Source: Thalassomonas actiniarum (GTDB taxonomy: Bacteria > Pseudomonadota > Gammaproteobacteria > Enterobacterales > Alteromonadaceae). From it: 64,000 nucleotides of DNA. The DNA is taken from assembly GCF_000948975.2 (NCBI RefSeq), contig NZ_CP059735.1, positions 1,054,001 through 1,118,000 of the forward strand, in the 5' to 3' direction. A program made the translations under genes and the position numbers. Positions 1 through 7,434 of the stretch are shown piece after piece. The notes below the pieces were generated by a model. That model was given only the letters and a program-made list of their open reading frames with translations. It had not been told where the DNA came from and made no database searches. Each line of letters starts with the position of its first letter. The stretch's first letter is position 1.

Positions 1-854
1 CTTTCCATTTTAGTTATTAAGAAATCCCAAAACGCCTTGATACGGGCTGTGTTTCTTAGATCCTTATTAGCAATCATCCATATAGATGAGTTGTACTTAG
101 CGTCCAGTCGATACAGTTCCACAAGATCATATGAATCATCAGTGGGCAACAAAGCGATTCCTTGATCATTAAGGGCAGCGTTCAAAGCGGTAGTGATAGC
201 ATTACAGTATATAGATTTGCTGTTGTGTTTAATCTGTTTCTGATACCAGTGCACTGCCGGGTTATCTAAATGGATGTAGTCAATTGCTCTCAGGTCTTTA
301 ATTTCTGACAACTGAACCGTAGGGCTGTATCCACTCGTCTTCAGAAAATGTTCAGATGCATAGATACTCAAGGTTACCTCTCTTATTTTGCGTGCAATTA
401 GATTTTCCGGCACGGTATGACTTGCCCTGATTGCAATATCCGCATCGCGATGTTCGATATCTAGCGTCTGTTCACTTTCAAGGATCTCAAACTCAACATC
501 GGGGAACTGTCTGCGAAATTCGCTTACCCATTCGGGCAAAGTAACAGTTGCCATTGTTGAAGGCGCGGTAATACGAATTAAACCTTGAACTTTTTCATGT
601 TGCAGCGCACTGTTGATAAGGATGCCATCGGCCAGCGATTCCATTTGCTTAGCACTGTCCAAAACAGTTCGCCCCGCCTCCGTCAGTTGGTAGCCTTGAC
701 GACTAACAATAAATAGCTGGGTTGAAAGTTTGCTTTCAAGCTGCTGCACCCGCCTCCACACAGTGGTTGCATTGACACTTAACTGCTCAGAAGCCGCCTT
801 TAGCGTCTTTTTCTCCGCAAGCGCGATAACCACCTTCAAATCGTTCCAATCCAT
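1..854 (-). CDS. LysR-family transcriptional regulator (3' end outside window)
   Basis: The minus strand from the ATG at 854 reads open to the window edge, giving about 284 residues of a LysR-type regulator. The first 60 residues form the winged helix-turn-helix (MDWNDLKVVIALAEKK, then AASEQLSVNATTVWRRVQQLE). The substrate-binding domain follows. Family proteins are about 300 residues, so only a few C-terminal residues are missing. It is divergent from the DoxX-like gene at 968, which is the usual arrangement for a LysR regulator and its target. That regulatory link is inferred from position only. Confidence 0.93.
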   Translation of the reverse strand, partial: MDWNDLKVVIALAEKKTLKAASEQLSVNATTVWRRVQQLESKLSTQLFIVSRQGYQLTEAGRTVLDSAKQMESLADGILINSALQHEKVQGLIRITAPSTMATVTLPEWVSEFRRQFPDVEFEILESEQTLDIEHRDADIAIRASHTVPENLIARKIREVTLSIYASEHFLKTSGYSPTVQLSEIKDLRAIDYIHLDNPAVHWYQKQIKHNSKSIYCNAITTALNAALNDQGIALLPTDDSYDLVELYRLDAKYNSSIWMIANKDLRNTARIKAFWDFLITKME

Positions 855-967
855 AATATTGCCCTGGTGCTGCATTTGTGCAGTATAAGATTGCATTTTT
901 GCCAATTTAATTGCAATTAAAGAATGCATAAACTGTACTCGTCATTTAACGAAACAGGTTTACCTCC

Positions 968-1333
968 ATGAAAAAAAGCATAATTATCTTTTACCTCATT
1001 TCTTCTTTGTTCGCTTTATTAATGGCGGCTTCAGGCATGGCCAAATTGACGGGGCAGGAAGACTTAGTTCAGGCAACGGCTGAATTAGGCTATCCCGTTT
1101 ATTTGTTGAAAATCTTAGGGGTTGCCTATTTAATTGGCGCCATTTCTATTCTGCAACCCAAGTTTGAAGCGCTTAAACAGTGGGGGTATACAGGTTTCTC
1201 AATTGCGCTGATTGGCGCTGCGGCATCACACTTATTGGCGGGGCAAGCATTTAGCACCGCTTTACCAGCTATTGTCTTGTTAAGCGTTTTAGCAGTTATT
1301 GTATTTTTGAATACAAAACTGGTTCATCCGTAA
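968..1333 (+). CDS. DoxX-like small integral membrane protein
   Basis: This 121-residue protein has four hydrophobic segments (about 5-25, 43-62, 72-92 and 97-116) and the GMAKLTG motif after the first one, which is typical of DoxX-like proteins. Family members sit in the inner membrane and are often induced by redox or electrophile stress; the biochemical role is poorly defined. It is monocistronic, divergent from the LysR gene and followed by a hairpin at 1345. A substrate cannot be assigned. Confidence 0.8.
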   Translation: MKKSIIIFYLISSLFALLMAASGMAKLTGQEDLVQATAELGYPVYLLKILGVAYLIGAISILQPKFEALKQWGYTGFSIALIGAAASHLLAGQAFSTALPAIVLLSVLAVIVFLNTKLVHP

Positions 1334-1344
1334 TTTTCCTTTTG

Positions 1345-1369
1345 AGGGAGAGCTTAAAAAGCTCTCCCT
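1345..1369. terminator. Hairpin after the doxX-like gene
   Basis: An 11-bp perfect inverted repeat (AGGGAGAGCTT / AAGCTCTCCCT, 3-nt loop) begins 12 bases after the stop codon. There is no clean T-run on the plus strand. On the minus strand the stem runs into an A/G-rich stretch. It is likely a terminator or 3'-end stabilising hairpin. Confidence 0.55.
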
Positions 1370-1541
1370 ACTTCAAGGGGCAATGTCTGACGTCAATGAG
1401 ATTTGATCATTTCTGAAACGCTTTTTTCCTTTTCTGTTGCTTTCTGAGCAAGCGGAGATGCAGGAATTTATATTGATTATTTGGGGGGCAAACCCAAAAA
1501 GAAATGAGATTAGCAATGTAAGTTATATTATTTGTATATTC

Positions 1542-1626
1542 AATTAACGGCCTGCTAATGGACAGACGCCGAGCAGCTGAAGCTGTTCAAGCCAAAGTAT
1601 CCTGGCCGAGCATTGAGTAGTTAACT
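1542..1626 (-). repeat. attC-like site, distal end of array (degenerate)
   Basis: The site runs from a TTAAC core at 1544-1548 to GTTAACT at 1620-1626 and overlaps the stop codon of the gene above it. The cores depart from consensus and the arms pair only partly, but placement and size match the other sites. Confidence 0.4.
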
Positions 1627-1998
1627 GTTTCTATTAACATACTTGAGAACCGATACTATAACTAAACATACAATCCCCACTAGATCGATAATCGCGACTT
1701 TAAATATTGATGCATTGTAATCACCGGCTGCCCAAACAAAGTAGATAAAACCCAGCATAGAAATAGCGGCCATAACCATAGCGGCCATTTGGTAAGCAGG
1801 CTTAAACACAGAGTAAAGTATAAACCCGCCAATAAGCCCAAAGAGTAAAGCTCGGTGACGCATTAAGATAATGATATCGTTACCCATTAACTCTACTGAA
1901 TATGCGCCCGATAATGTTTCTGCTGAAAGCACGCCAATGACAGGCAAGAAATTTATTACACCGACAATTAGCAGAAATATTGAGATTGTTAATTTCAT
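1621..1998 (-). CDS. Cassette-borne four-TM membrane protein
   Basis: The 125-residue product has four hydrophobic segments (roughly 4-24, 48-66, 68-88 and 100-118) and the run LMRHRALLFGL in the middle. That run recurs in a widespread family of small membrane proteins often misnamed as an adenylyltransferase. I chose the ATG at 1998; an upstream GTG at 2010 is possible. Its stop overlaps the putative attC below. The function is unknown. Confidence 0.7.
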   Translation of the reverse strand: MKLTISIFLLIVGVINFLPVIGVLSAETLSGAYSVELMGNDIIILMRHRALLFGLIGGFILYSVFKPAYQMAAMVMAAISMLGFIYFVWAAGDYNASIFKVAIIDLVGIVCLVIVSVLKYVNRNS

Positions 1999-2035
1999 AG
2001 CCCGCTCCACGATAAAGCAGTTAACGCCTTAATAA

Positions 2036-2521
2036 TTAATGTGCTAGCAGTACGATTTTAATTATTTTATTTTCCTTTCCCACAGGTAAGTAGCTAATTT
2101 CAAGGCAACTGTCATTTTTCATAGCATTACCAGAGAACTCTTTTTCATAGAAAAATGATGTATTAGTATAATTGTTGTAGGAAAACTCTATGCCTTCTAC
2201 TTCGAATGTTGCTGTATGCCCTTTTACATTGTCTAGCCTATAGTTTTCGATACAGCCAGATACAACGGCAAATTTTCCGGCTTCGATTAGTGCTTTAATA
2301 CCGCTGTCTCGTTGATATTCAGAGTATGTGGCAAATAGTGATATGACAAAGGTTGCGCAATAAGCAGTCAAAAACCATTCTCGAGAGACTTTAATTAAAC
2401 TAGACACCAAGTCAGTAGCAATCGGGAGCTTAACAAATACAACAAATAAAAATGCAAATGGAAAAATCCACAAAAAGTAGTCAGCACTTGGCTCAATATT
2501 AATTTCGAAATAAGGACTCAT
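2036..2521 (-). CDS. Cassette-borne membrane protein, unknown function
   Basis: The product has 161 residues from the ATG at 2521. It has two hydrophobic segments (about 14-33 and 50-70) followed by a soluble domain of about 90 residues containing two cysteines. Unlike its neighbours it is not followed by a full attC: only about 37 bases separate it from the next gene, holding a GTTAACGCC remnant at 2022-2030. Two ancestral cassettes may have fused here by loss of an attC. No family was recognised. Confidence 0.6.
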   Translation of the reverse strand: MSPYFEINIEPSADYFLWIFPFAFLFVVFVKLPIATDLVSSLIKVSREWFLTAYCATFVISLFATYSEYQRDSGIKALIEAGKFAVVSGCIENYRLDNVKGHTATFEVEGIEFSYNNYTNTSFFYEKEFSGNAMKNDSCLEISYLPVGKENKIIKIVLLAH

Positions 2522-2537
2522 ACTTACCAGGTACAAT

Positions 2538-2606
2538 ACCTAACGCCGCCATAATTTGCCACTTGGAGCGCAGCATAAAGCGGTCAAATTGATGACCATG
2601 TTAGGT
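2538..2606 (-). repeat. attC site
   Basis: The cores are ACCTAAC (2538-2544) and GTTAGGT (2600-2606). They are perfectly complementary to each other and match the RYYYAAC/GTTRRRY consensus. The 69-bp site lies between the genes ending at 2614 and starting at 2521. Confidence 0.85.
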
Positions 2607-2613
2607 GAAAATC

Positions 2614-3006
2614 TTAATTTTTGCTAAGCTCTACAACCATTGGCTTACCACCAAAACCATGTTTATTACACTTAGCTCGTACTATTACCTTAGACATTTC
2701 CGCTGGTATTTTGATATTACACTGACTACGTGTAAATGGCTGCTCATTGTTATGGGGGTGATGAAGTTTACGATATCCAAGTTGATTACCCTCTAAATCT
2801 ATCACTTCCCACCCGTCAGCATAATGCTCCCAACCTTGATCATTATGTCGAACTGAAGTTCCAAAACACCAACTATCACTAGATTTTTTAGTCACCAAAA
2901 CATCTGTAACTTGAGCAAAATCTAAGGAAGAAGAATAAGTATCTACATCAAATTTTGATGCTAATACTGATGATGTAAAAAACGATAATATTAATAATAA
3001 TCTCAT
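2614..3006 (-). CDS. Secreted cassette protein of a widespread uncharacterised family
   Basis: The 130-residue protein begins with a signal peptide of about 16 residues (MRLLLILSFFTSSVLA, cleavage before SKF). The mature part carries the pattern W-C-F...RHNDQGWEHYADGWEV...LHHPHNNEQPFTRS...HGFGG. I associate that pattern with a family of periplasmic or secreted proteins of unknown role found across proteobacteria. Stop codon and attC spacing (7 nt) mark it as a cassette ORF. Confidence 0.75.
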   Translation of the reverse strand: MRLLLILSFFTSSVLASKFDVDTYSSSLDFAQVTDVLVTKKSSDSWCFGTSVRHNDQGWEHYADGWEVIDLEGNQLGYRKLHHPHNNEQPFTRSQCNIKIPAEMSKVIVRAKCNKHGFGGKPMVVELSKN

Positions 3007-3019
3007 GTAAACTCATCTC

Positions 3020-3077
3020 ACCTAATGCTGCCAGCAGGGGCCGACGGAGCGTAGCGGTTTGGCTGTCCTTGTTAAAT
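3020..3077 (-). repeat. attC-like site with altered crossover core
   Basis: The left core reads ACCTAAT instead of the expected ...AAC, so the crossover G of the sense GTT is changed to A. The right core GTTAAAT (3071-3077) is good. The arms GCCAGC...GCGTAGCGG...GGCTG pair. The altered base would probably impair excision at this site. Confidence 0.7.
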
Positions 3078-3080
3078 TTT

Positions 3081-3425
3081 TTATTCAACTATTAACTCCA
3101 ACCCCATTGAATTGCCATCAAATAGTGCACTATGTTCAGCGGTCCTAATAGTGAATACTGCACTTATGACAGTATCTGATGGCATTGATATTAAAGTATA
3201 AAGTTCATTCTTAGTTGACTCTGAATATTTGAAAACTACTTTATCATCAAATGAGAGTAATTCTACTCCTTTTCTTGAGCAAATAAGCTCAATGGAACTT
3301 GCCTCTGATTCGATTATCTTAGTATTACCAAATTTAGACTTTTTAATAGATCTTGCTAAAGAGGCAAAGTCTAAAGCCGAACCAGTAATACTTATAGTTT
3401 GATTGTTTGAACTAACTTTCAGCAT
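3081..3425 (-). CDS. Cassette-borne small protein, unknown
   Basis: This 114-residue soluble protein has no signal peptide, membrane segment or recognised motif. It overlaps the upstream gene by 14 nt, so the two are probably translated together and belong to one cassette. The ATG at 3425 is the only reasonable start. I recognise no family. Confidence 0.6.
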   Translation of the reverse strand: MLKVSSNNQTISITGSALDFASLARSIKKSKFGNTKIIESEASSIELICSRKGVELLSFDDKVVFKYSESTKNELYTLISMPSDTVISAVFTIRTAEHSALFDGNSMGLELIVE

Positions 3426-3789
3426 GGGGAAATTTAACGCTGCACTGTGATATGACTTTATGTGCTAATTCTCTTTTTTCATTAAACTCAAAAGCTGATT
3501 CTTCATGATCTAGAATGAAATCTCCACTCATAAAATATGGAAACTTTTCTGACTTTTTAAGTAGAAGCTCATATTTAATAGTTGCATGCTCAACATAAGG
3601 AGAAAAGTTATTTTGCTTATTAGTAGCACAATTATTAGAGTATTCTTCCAACAGCCTTGAAGCTATTAAAATCTCTCTATGATAGTTATTTATTTCTGTT
3701 TCAAGAGCGGCTCTACTGAATTGAAAGCTCGCCGCCCCATAACCTAGAATAAAAAGAAGAACTAATGTTAATGATTTAGTAGACAGCAG
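3412..3789 (-). CDS. Cassette-borne single-TM protein, probable non-ATG start
   Basis: The frame is open well above the first TTG (3651). Extending it adds a convincing N-terminal membrane anchor (LLSTKSLTLVLLFILGYGAA). No ATG, GTG or TTG exists in frame there. A CTG at 3789 sits six bases after an AAGGGG ribosome-binding site and just inside the attC boundary at 3805, so it is the best candidate start, giving 125 residues. Alternatively the true start was lost by a small deletion. The soluble part is helical and of unknown function. Confidence 0.5.
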   Translation of the reverse strand: MLSTKSLTLVLLFILGYGAASFQFSRAALETEINNYHREILIASRLLEEYSNNCATNKQNNFSPYVEHATIKYELLLKKSEKFPYFMSGDFILDHEESAFEFNEKRELAHKVISQCSVKFPHAES

Positions 3790-3804
3790 ATTGATCCCCT
3801 TGAA

Positions 3805-3892
3805 ACCTAACGCTTGTGTATGAGGATTTTAATAAAAGTTTTGGCGCGTAGCGGCATTTTATTAAAATTCCTGTATGACACACTTGTTATGT
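3805..3892 (-). repeat. attC site
   Basis: The core ACCTAAC (3805-3811) is paired with GTTATGT (3886-3892). Long arms TTTTAATAAAA / TTTTATTAAAA surround a central GGCGCGTAGCGGC. The site is 88 bp long and ends 3 bp below the stop of the next gene. Confidence 0.85.
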
Positions 3893-3894
3893 TT

Positions 3895-4305
3895 TTATAT
3901 TCCATTTAAAACACCCCATAACTTGCCCCAACGATCTAGCTTTTCATCAGAACATAGTAACCGCGGTTGAATTTGAATTGATTCACCAAGTTGGTTGGAA
4001 CTATGGAGTAAACTCGAATTAACAGCGCCACGTAGTTGACCATTTAAATTGCGACCTACCGCTAAGAAATCACCACAATAATCGCAATAATAGAAATTTG
4101 CCAATTGATCACCATTTTGAGTGATCGATGTTTCACCACCGACAAATTTAATTATCATATTTGGATCACTTATAATCTCTGATGGATTATTTTGACAATA
4201 ATTGCAGTCACAAACCCGCGGATTAAACTCTTCCAGCGACCTCGTTACTTCTACTTCAACTTGCCACCTATTACAACTGCATGAACCTTTGTAATGCATG
4301 ATCAT
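3895..4305 (-). CDS. GFA/CENP-V-domain protein (cassette)
   Basis: The 136-residue protein has the zinc-binding pattern of the glutathione-dependent formaldehyde-activating (GFA/CENP-V) fold: CSC near residues 9-11, CDCNYC near 33-38 and CDYCG near 74-78. Members bind zinc through these cysteines; most have no proven substrate. The ATG at 4305 follows a TAGGT ribosome-binding site; the second ATG (4299) is also possible. GFA proteins are frequent integron cargo. Confidence 0.85.
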   Translation of the reverse strand: MIMHYKGSCSCNRWQVEVEVTRSLEEFNPRVCDCNYCQNNPSEIISDPNMIIKFVGGETSITQNGDQLANFYYCDYCGDFLAVGRNLNGQLRGAVNSSLLHSSNQLGESIQIQPRLLCSDEKLDRWGKLWGVLNGI

Positions 4306-4335
4306 AAAGACCTACTGCTCATCAATAACTCTGGC

Positions 4336-4393
4336 ATATAACGCTCGAAACGGCGGCGCGCTTTTTAGCGTCCGCTGGTTTTGTTTGTTATTG
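4336..4393 (-). repeat. attC site
   Basis: A 58-bp palindromic site: ATATAAC (4336-4342) to GTTATTG (4387-4393), with arms CGGCGGCGCGC / GCGTCCGCTG. It lies just above the GFA gene start and belongs to the cassette on its right, which has no ORF. Confidence 0.75.
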
Positions 4394-4683
4394 GTTGCCA
4401 GCTGTAACCACAGACCTGGCAACGATAAAAATAACTTGAAGCGTTAACTGAAGGTGCCAAAGGCACTAACCACCGCTACACACCAAGTCGTGAATTTTGA
4501 GCCTGGCACTACAGCCAGAACAAGCTAATGACTTTAACACCTTTAGTACTTTTGAAAAAGAACGGAGAAAGTCTATTAGCGGGAACACCTAACTGTTCCG
4601 GCGAAAAACCACCTGAAATACACGCCAAACCAGGCTAGGAAGCACTGGTATTTCCAAAAATTTAGCATAAATTAGCGGTGGCC
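4394..4683. other. Apparently non-coding cassette body
   Basis: About 290 bp lies between two attC sites. I find no open frame of useful length with a start codon on either strand. Short inverted repeats are present (for example AACACCT...AACTGTTCC). It may carry a promoter, an RNA gene or a decayed ORF. Confidence 0.55.
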
Positions 4684-4785
4684 GAATAACGCCCATTTAA
4701 GGGGCTGATTAATAGTTTGCTAAAATGTGTAGCGAAGCAAAACCGAGCAAGCTGTTAGCTGTCCCGCTTTAAATTCTTGTTATGT
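4684..4785 (-). repeat. attC site (long type)
   Basis: The 102-bp site runs from GAATAAC (4684-4690) to GTTATGT (4779-4785) and includes the stop codon of the cupin gene. Its interior (AAGGGGCTGAT...GCTAAAATG...GCGAAGC...CCGAGC...CTGTTA) is closely related to the sites at 5797 and 7435. Confidence 0.85.
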
Positions 4786-5175
4786 ACTGACCGGCAATTC
4801 AACACTATGTTCGGTTGGCTGTGGTGTTATTGTCATGACTTTAACACCATTAGGTGATTCAAAACGATGCCAAACGCCTTTTGGAATAACCAGCATTTGA
4901 CCCGATGATAGATTGTTTCGCTGTTCCACATTATTCTTCAAAAGAATTAGAACCGTTTCTCCACCTAAGACCTGAACAAACTCGTCACCTTGTGGATGCC
5001 GTTCCCATTCACTAAAGCCGGAGTAATGTGCAACATAAATACCACCGTCCCTATATTCAGATAATAGAGCAAACGCATCCTTTGCTTCTACATCAGTAGT
5101 TTCCGGCGTTCTGCCATTAAGAAAAGTCACGTTTGAGAATTGTTCATCGATTGTGATTACTTCAGACTTCGACAT
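4780..5175 (-). CDS. Cupin-domain protein (cassette)
   Basis: The 131-residue protein is a single-domain cupin. Motif 1 appears around residues 59-82 (ERHPQGDEFVQVLGGE) and motif 2 around 94-110 (IPKGVWHRFESP), supplying likely metal ligands His, Glu and His. Small cupins range from isomerases to binding proteins, so the activity cannot be named. The stop codon lies inside the attC core, a typical cassette feature. Confidence 0.85.
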   Translation of the reverse strand: MSKSEVITIDEQFSNVTFLNGRTPETTDVEAKDAFALLSEYRDGGIYVAHYSGFSEWERHPQGDEFVQVLGGETVLILLKNNVEQRNNLSSGQMLVIPKGVWHRFESPNGVKVMTITPQPTEHSVELPVST

Positions 5176-5194
5176 TTATTCGTTCCTTACAGGT

Positions 5195-5262
5195 ACATAA
5201 CGCGGCCTTAAAAGGCAGGTATCAAAAGGGTCACCCATTGATTTACCCCCTTGATTTAAGTC
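5195..5262 (-). repeat. attC-like site (degenerate)
   Basis: The left core ACATAAC (5195-5201), followed by GCGGCC, is clear. The right core next to the stop codon at 5256 is poor. The arms are short. It is placed exactly between two cassette genes. Confidence 0.5.
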
Positions 5263-5780
5263 GGCTTACATAAACCATATGCATAATCATCTCTGTAGTG
5301 ATTATTAATTAAGGTGTTTTGTTTTAAGCGGCTCTCACGAATAAAGTATTCTTTCTCTAGCAAGTTAAATGAGCCAGAATTATGTACAGAACAAAAAGCA
5401 ACGAGTTTATTTAGCATTACGGTATCGAATGCATACTGCTTAATAAGTTTAAGCGCTCTGCTACCAACACCTTTACCCTGAGCATTTGCCTTAATCATAA
5501 AACCTACTTCAGCAATTTTAGCTTCATGATTGACGATTCTAAGCGATATGTACCCCAACTTTTCACCATTTACGATTTCAGTGATACTAAAAGAACGCCA
5601 TTTATCACTTTCAAATTTCCATGGTGGCAATCTTGCTTCAAAAGAAGATTTAGCCTGCTCATAAGTCAAAGGATCATAAACGTGTTCCATCATCTTTGGG
5701 CATGTAATAATTTCTAGAAAAAGCTCAAAATCAGAATCTTTAAATGGTAAAAGTTCGATTCTTTCATCCGCAAGTTGCAT
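5256..5780 (-). CDS. GNAT-family N-acetyltransferase (cassette)
   Basis: This 174-residue protein resembles the RimJ/RimL-type branch of the GNAT fold. The acetyl-CoA pyrophosphate-binding motif appears as AEVGFMIKANAQGKGVGSRA near residues 90-110, with the Q-x-G-x-G loop. The C-terminal half has the NxGSxNLLEK motif typical of this branch. It would transfer acetyl from acetyl-CoA to an amine; the acceptor is unknown. Acetyltransferases are common integron cargo. Confidence 0.9.
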   Translation of the reverse strand: MQLADERIELLPFKDSDFELFLEIITCPKMMEHVYDPLTYEQAKSSFEARLPPWKFESDKWRSFSITEIVNGEKLGYISLRIVNHEAKIAEVGFMIKANAQGKGVGSRALKLIKQYAFDTVMLNKLVAFCSVHNSGSFNLLEKEYFIRESRLKQNTLINNHYRDDYAYGLCKPT

Positions 5781-5796
5781 GACACTTCCTTAGGTT

Positions 5797-5897
5797 TTAT
5801 AACACCCTCATAAGGGGCTGATAATAGCTTGCTAAACTGTGTTGCGAAGCGGAACCGAGCCAACTGTTACGAATCCGACGTTAAGGCTTTGTTATAT
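5797..5897 (-). repeat. attC site (long type), overlapped by a coding tail
   Basis: The 101-bp site runs from TTATAAC (5797-5803) to GTTATAT (5891-5897). Its interior matches the sites at 4684 and 7435. The gene above ends at 5867, so its last ten or so codons are encoded inside the attC. Confidence 0.85.
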
Positions 5898-6994
5898 GCC
5901 ATTAAATAGTCAAAAATCTTATCTGTAATGGCTTCTAACTTTTGCTGGGTATTTCCACCTGCGACATTTGTTACGATGAAAATACCTATATTTTTCTTCG
6001 GATAAATAGCAAGCCAACTAGACGTGCCCATTGAACCGCCGCTTTGGTATAGCATTTGTTCATTTGAATCATATTTATATGTGTTCCAAGAGAATGCCAT
6101 ACCATGACCCGTCCAACTCTCATTCAGAAGTTGATGAGAAATAGCCACCTCAGGTTCTGAGGATAGTTGATGTTGAATATAATGCGTGACAGACTCAACG
6201 TTTGAAGTTAACCCTCCATCAGCAAACCAATATGCACTGGCCAAAGGCATTTGATTACCATTTCCATCTGTTCCTACCGTAATTTCACCTGGCTCAAAGT
6301 TAGTACCTCTGAATTTCGTGTGCTTCTCTCCAGACTTGGTTGTAATGATTTCAGAAACCAGTAATTCAAAAGGCTTTTGGTAAACAGACTCCAGAATGTA
6401 TCCAGCTAAATTAGTACCTACAGGTGAATATTGATAGTCCTCGCCAGGTTTAAAGTTAAGTTTCACTTTTTTAAGATCATCAAAGTAATTATCTCTGGAA
6501 TACTTTGACATTTTTTCAAAAGCAATGCCTTTTGCTCTATCTTCACTGCTATAAGCAAAATTTTGCGGGAGCCCACTGGTATGAGTCATAAGATGCCGTA
6601 ACGTTATATATTGATTGGACAGCTCTAAATTTTTGTATTCGTTACTTTTGAGGTAATGACGAATATCTTTATCAAGCTCAACTTTCCCGTCTAGAATGGC
6701 TTTAGCAACAACTAACCCAGTATAAGTTTTAGTTAGAGAGCCAATTTCGTATATTGTTTGGTTATTAGGAGTATCTCCATTACTTAACGTCCCTAAATGA
6801 TATTGGTAAGTATTTTCTGAATCTACAACAGAAATTGAGACCACCTGCCCAACATTTCCATCAATAAATTCAATGACTTCAGCTTTCGTATTTGACTCAA
6901 AATTAATTGCATCCTGACTTTTACAGGAAGCCAAAACTGTCATTAATGAAATAACAAATATCAATGATATGGGTTGGGTTATTAATCGATTCAC
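5867..6994 (-). CDS. Serine beta-lactamase-like hydrolase, lipoprotein (cassette)
   Basis: The protein is 375 residues from a GTG at 6994, which follows a strong TAGGAG site; upstream in-frame codons fall inside the attC and were rejected. A lipobox (LASC) follows the hydrophobic leader, so it is probably a membrane lipoprotein. The catalytic S-x-x-K is present as IGSLTK, a tyrosine motif as YSPVGTN, and a glycine-rich third motif as SGGSMGTSSW. This places it in the class C beta-lactamase/esterase EstB/D-peptidase superfamily. The substrate is unknown, and antibiotic resistance should not be assumed. It is the largest gene in the array. Confidence 0.85.
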   Translation of the reverse strand: MNRLITQPISLIFVISLMTVLASCKSQDAINFESNTKAEVIEFIDGNVGQVVSISVVDSENTYQYHLGTLSNGDTPNNQTIYEIGSLTKTYTGLVVAKAILDGKVELDKDIRHYLKSNEYKNLELSNQYITLRHLMTHTSGLPQNFAYSSEDRAKGIAFEKMSKYSRDNYFDDLKKVKLNFKPGEDYQYSPVGTNLAGYILESVYQKPFELLVSEIITTKSGEKHTKFRGTNFEPGEITVGTDGNGNQMPLASAYWFADGGLTSNVESVTHYIQHQLSSEPEVAISHQLLNESWTGHGMAFSWNTYKYDSNEQMLYQSGGSMGTSSWLAIYPKKNIGIFIVTNVAGGNTQQKLEAITDKIFDYLMAYNKALTSDS

Positions 6995-7024
6995 AAAAAC
7001 TCCTAAGTTTGAAGCTCGACAGGC

Positions 7025-7084
7025 ATATAACGCCGCCAGCAGGGCCAAACAAATCGCGAAGCGGTTTGGCTGGCTTTATTATGT
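7025..7084 (-). repeat. attC site (short type)
   Basis: A 60-bp site, ATATAAC (7025-7031) to ATTATGT (7078-7084), with arms GCCAGC..GCCAAAC / GTTTGGCTGGC around AATCGCGAAGCG. It is similar in interior to the site at 3020. Confidence 0.8.
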
Positions 7085-7414
7085 ATTTTTAAAAAATTTT
7101 TCATTTGGGTGCTTGGGTGTATTTTTCATTTCTTCCGTGTGCCTTTTTTGCTGGGCTTTAAGCGCTTGAATATGAGCACGACAAACTTGGCAGCGTACTG
7201 CGAATGAATTAATAGTTTTCCCTAGCTCTTCGTACCAAAACTTTTGCTGCTCCGCAGTCCATATTTCATTCTTACCACAGTCAACGCACTTATATTCTTC
7301 ATCATAATAGTAGTCTGGCGGTGATGAATAAGTATTGTCATTCACGCCCCACTTCTTTTTATCTACAGAGAGTCTCACTGAATCTTTATTTTTTGGACGA
7401 CTACACCTACCCAA
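7079..7414 (-). CDS. Zinc-ribbon protein (cassette)
   Basis: The 111-residue protein contains a zinc ribbon: YKCVDCGK near residues 42-49 and VRCQVCR near 73-79. Between them is the EIWTAEQQKFWYEELGK stretch typical of the small probable zinc-ribbon family. Both CxxC pairs are intact. The tail is basic and helical. Nucleic-acid binding is plausible but unproven. The stop codon overlaps the attC below. Confidence 0.8.
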   Translation of the reverse strand: MGRCSRPKNKDSVRLSVDKKKWGVNDNTYSSPPDYYYDEEYKCVDCGKNEIWTAEQQKFWYEELGKTINSFAVRCQVCRAHIQALKAQQKRHTEEMKNTPKHPNEKFFKNT

Positions 7415-7434
7415 TGTTCAAACTCCTGTAGAAC

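Noticed and set aside
5867-6994. Calling the cassette serine hydrolase an antibiotic-resistance beta-lactamase
   Set aside because: It has the S-x-x-K fold motifs, but its tyrosine and third motifs fit the broader esterase/D-peptidase group, so resistance is not supported.
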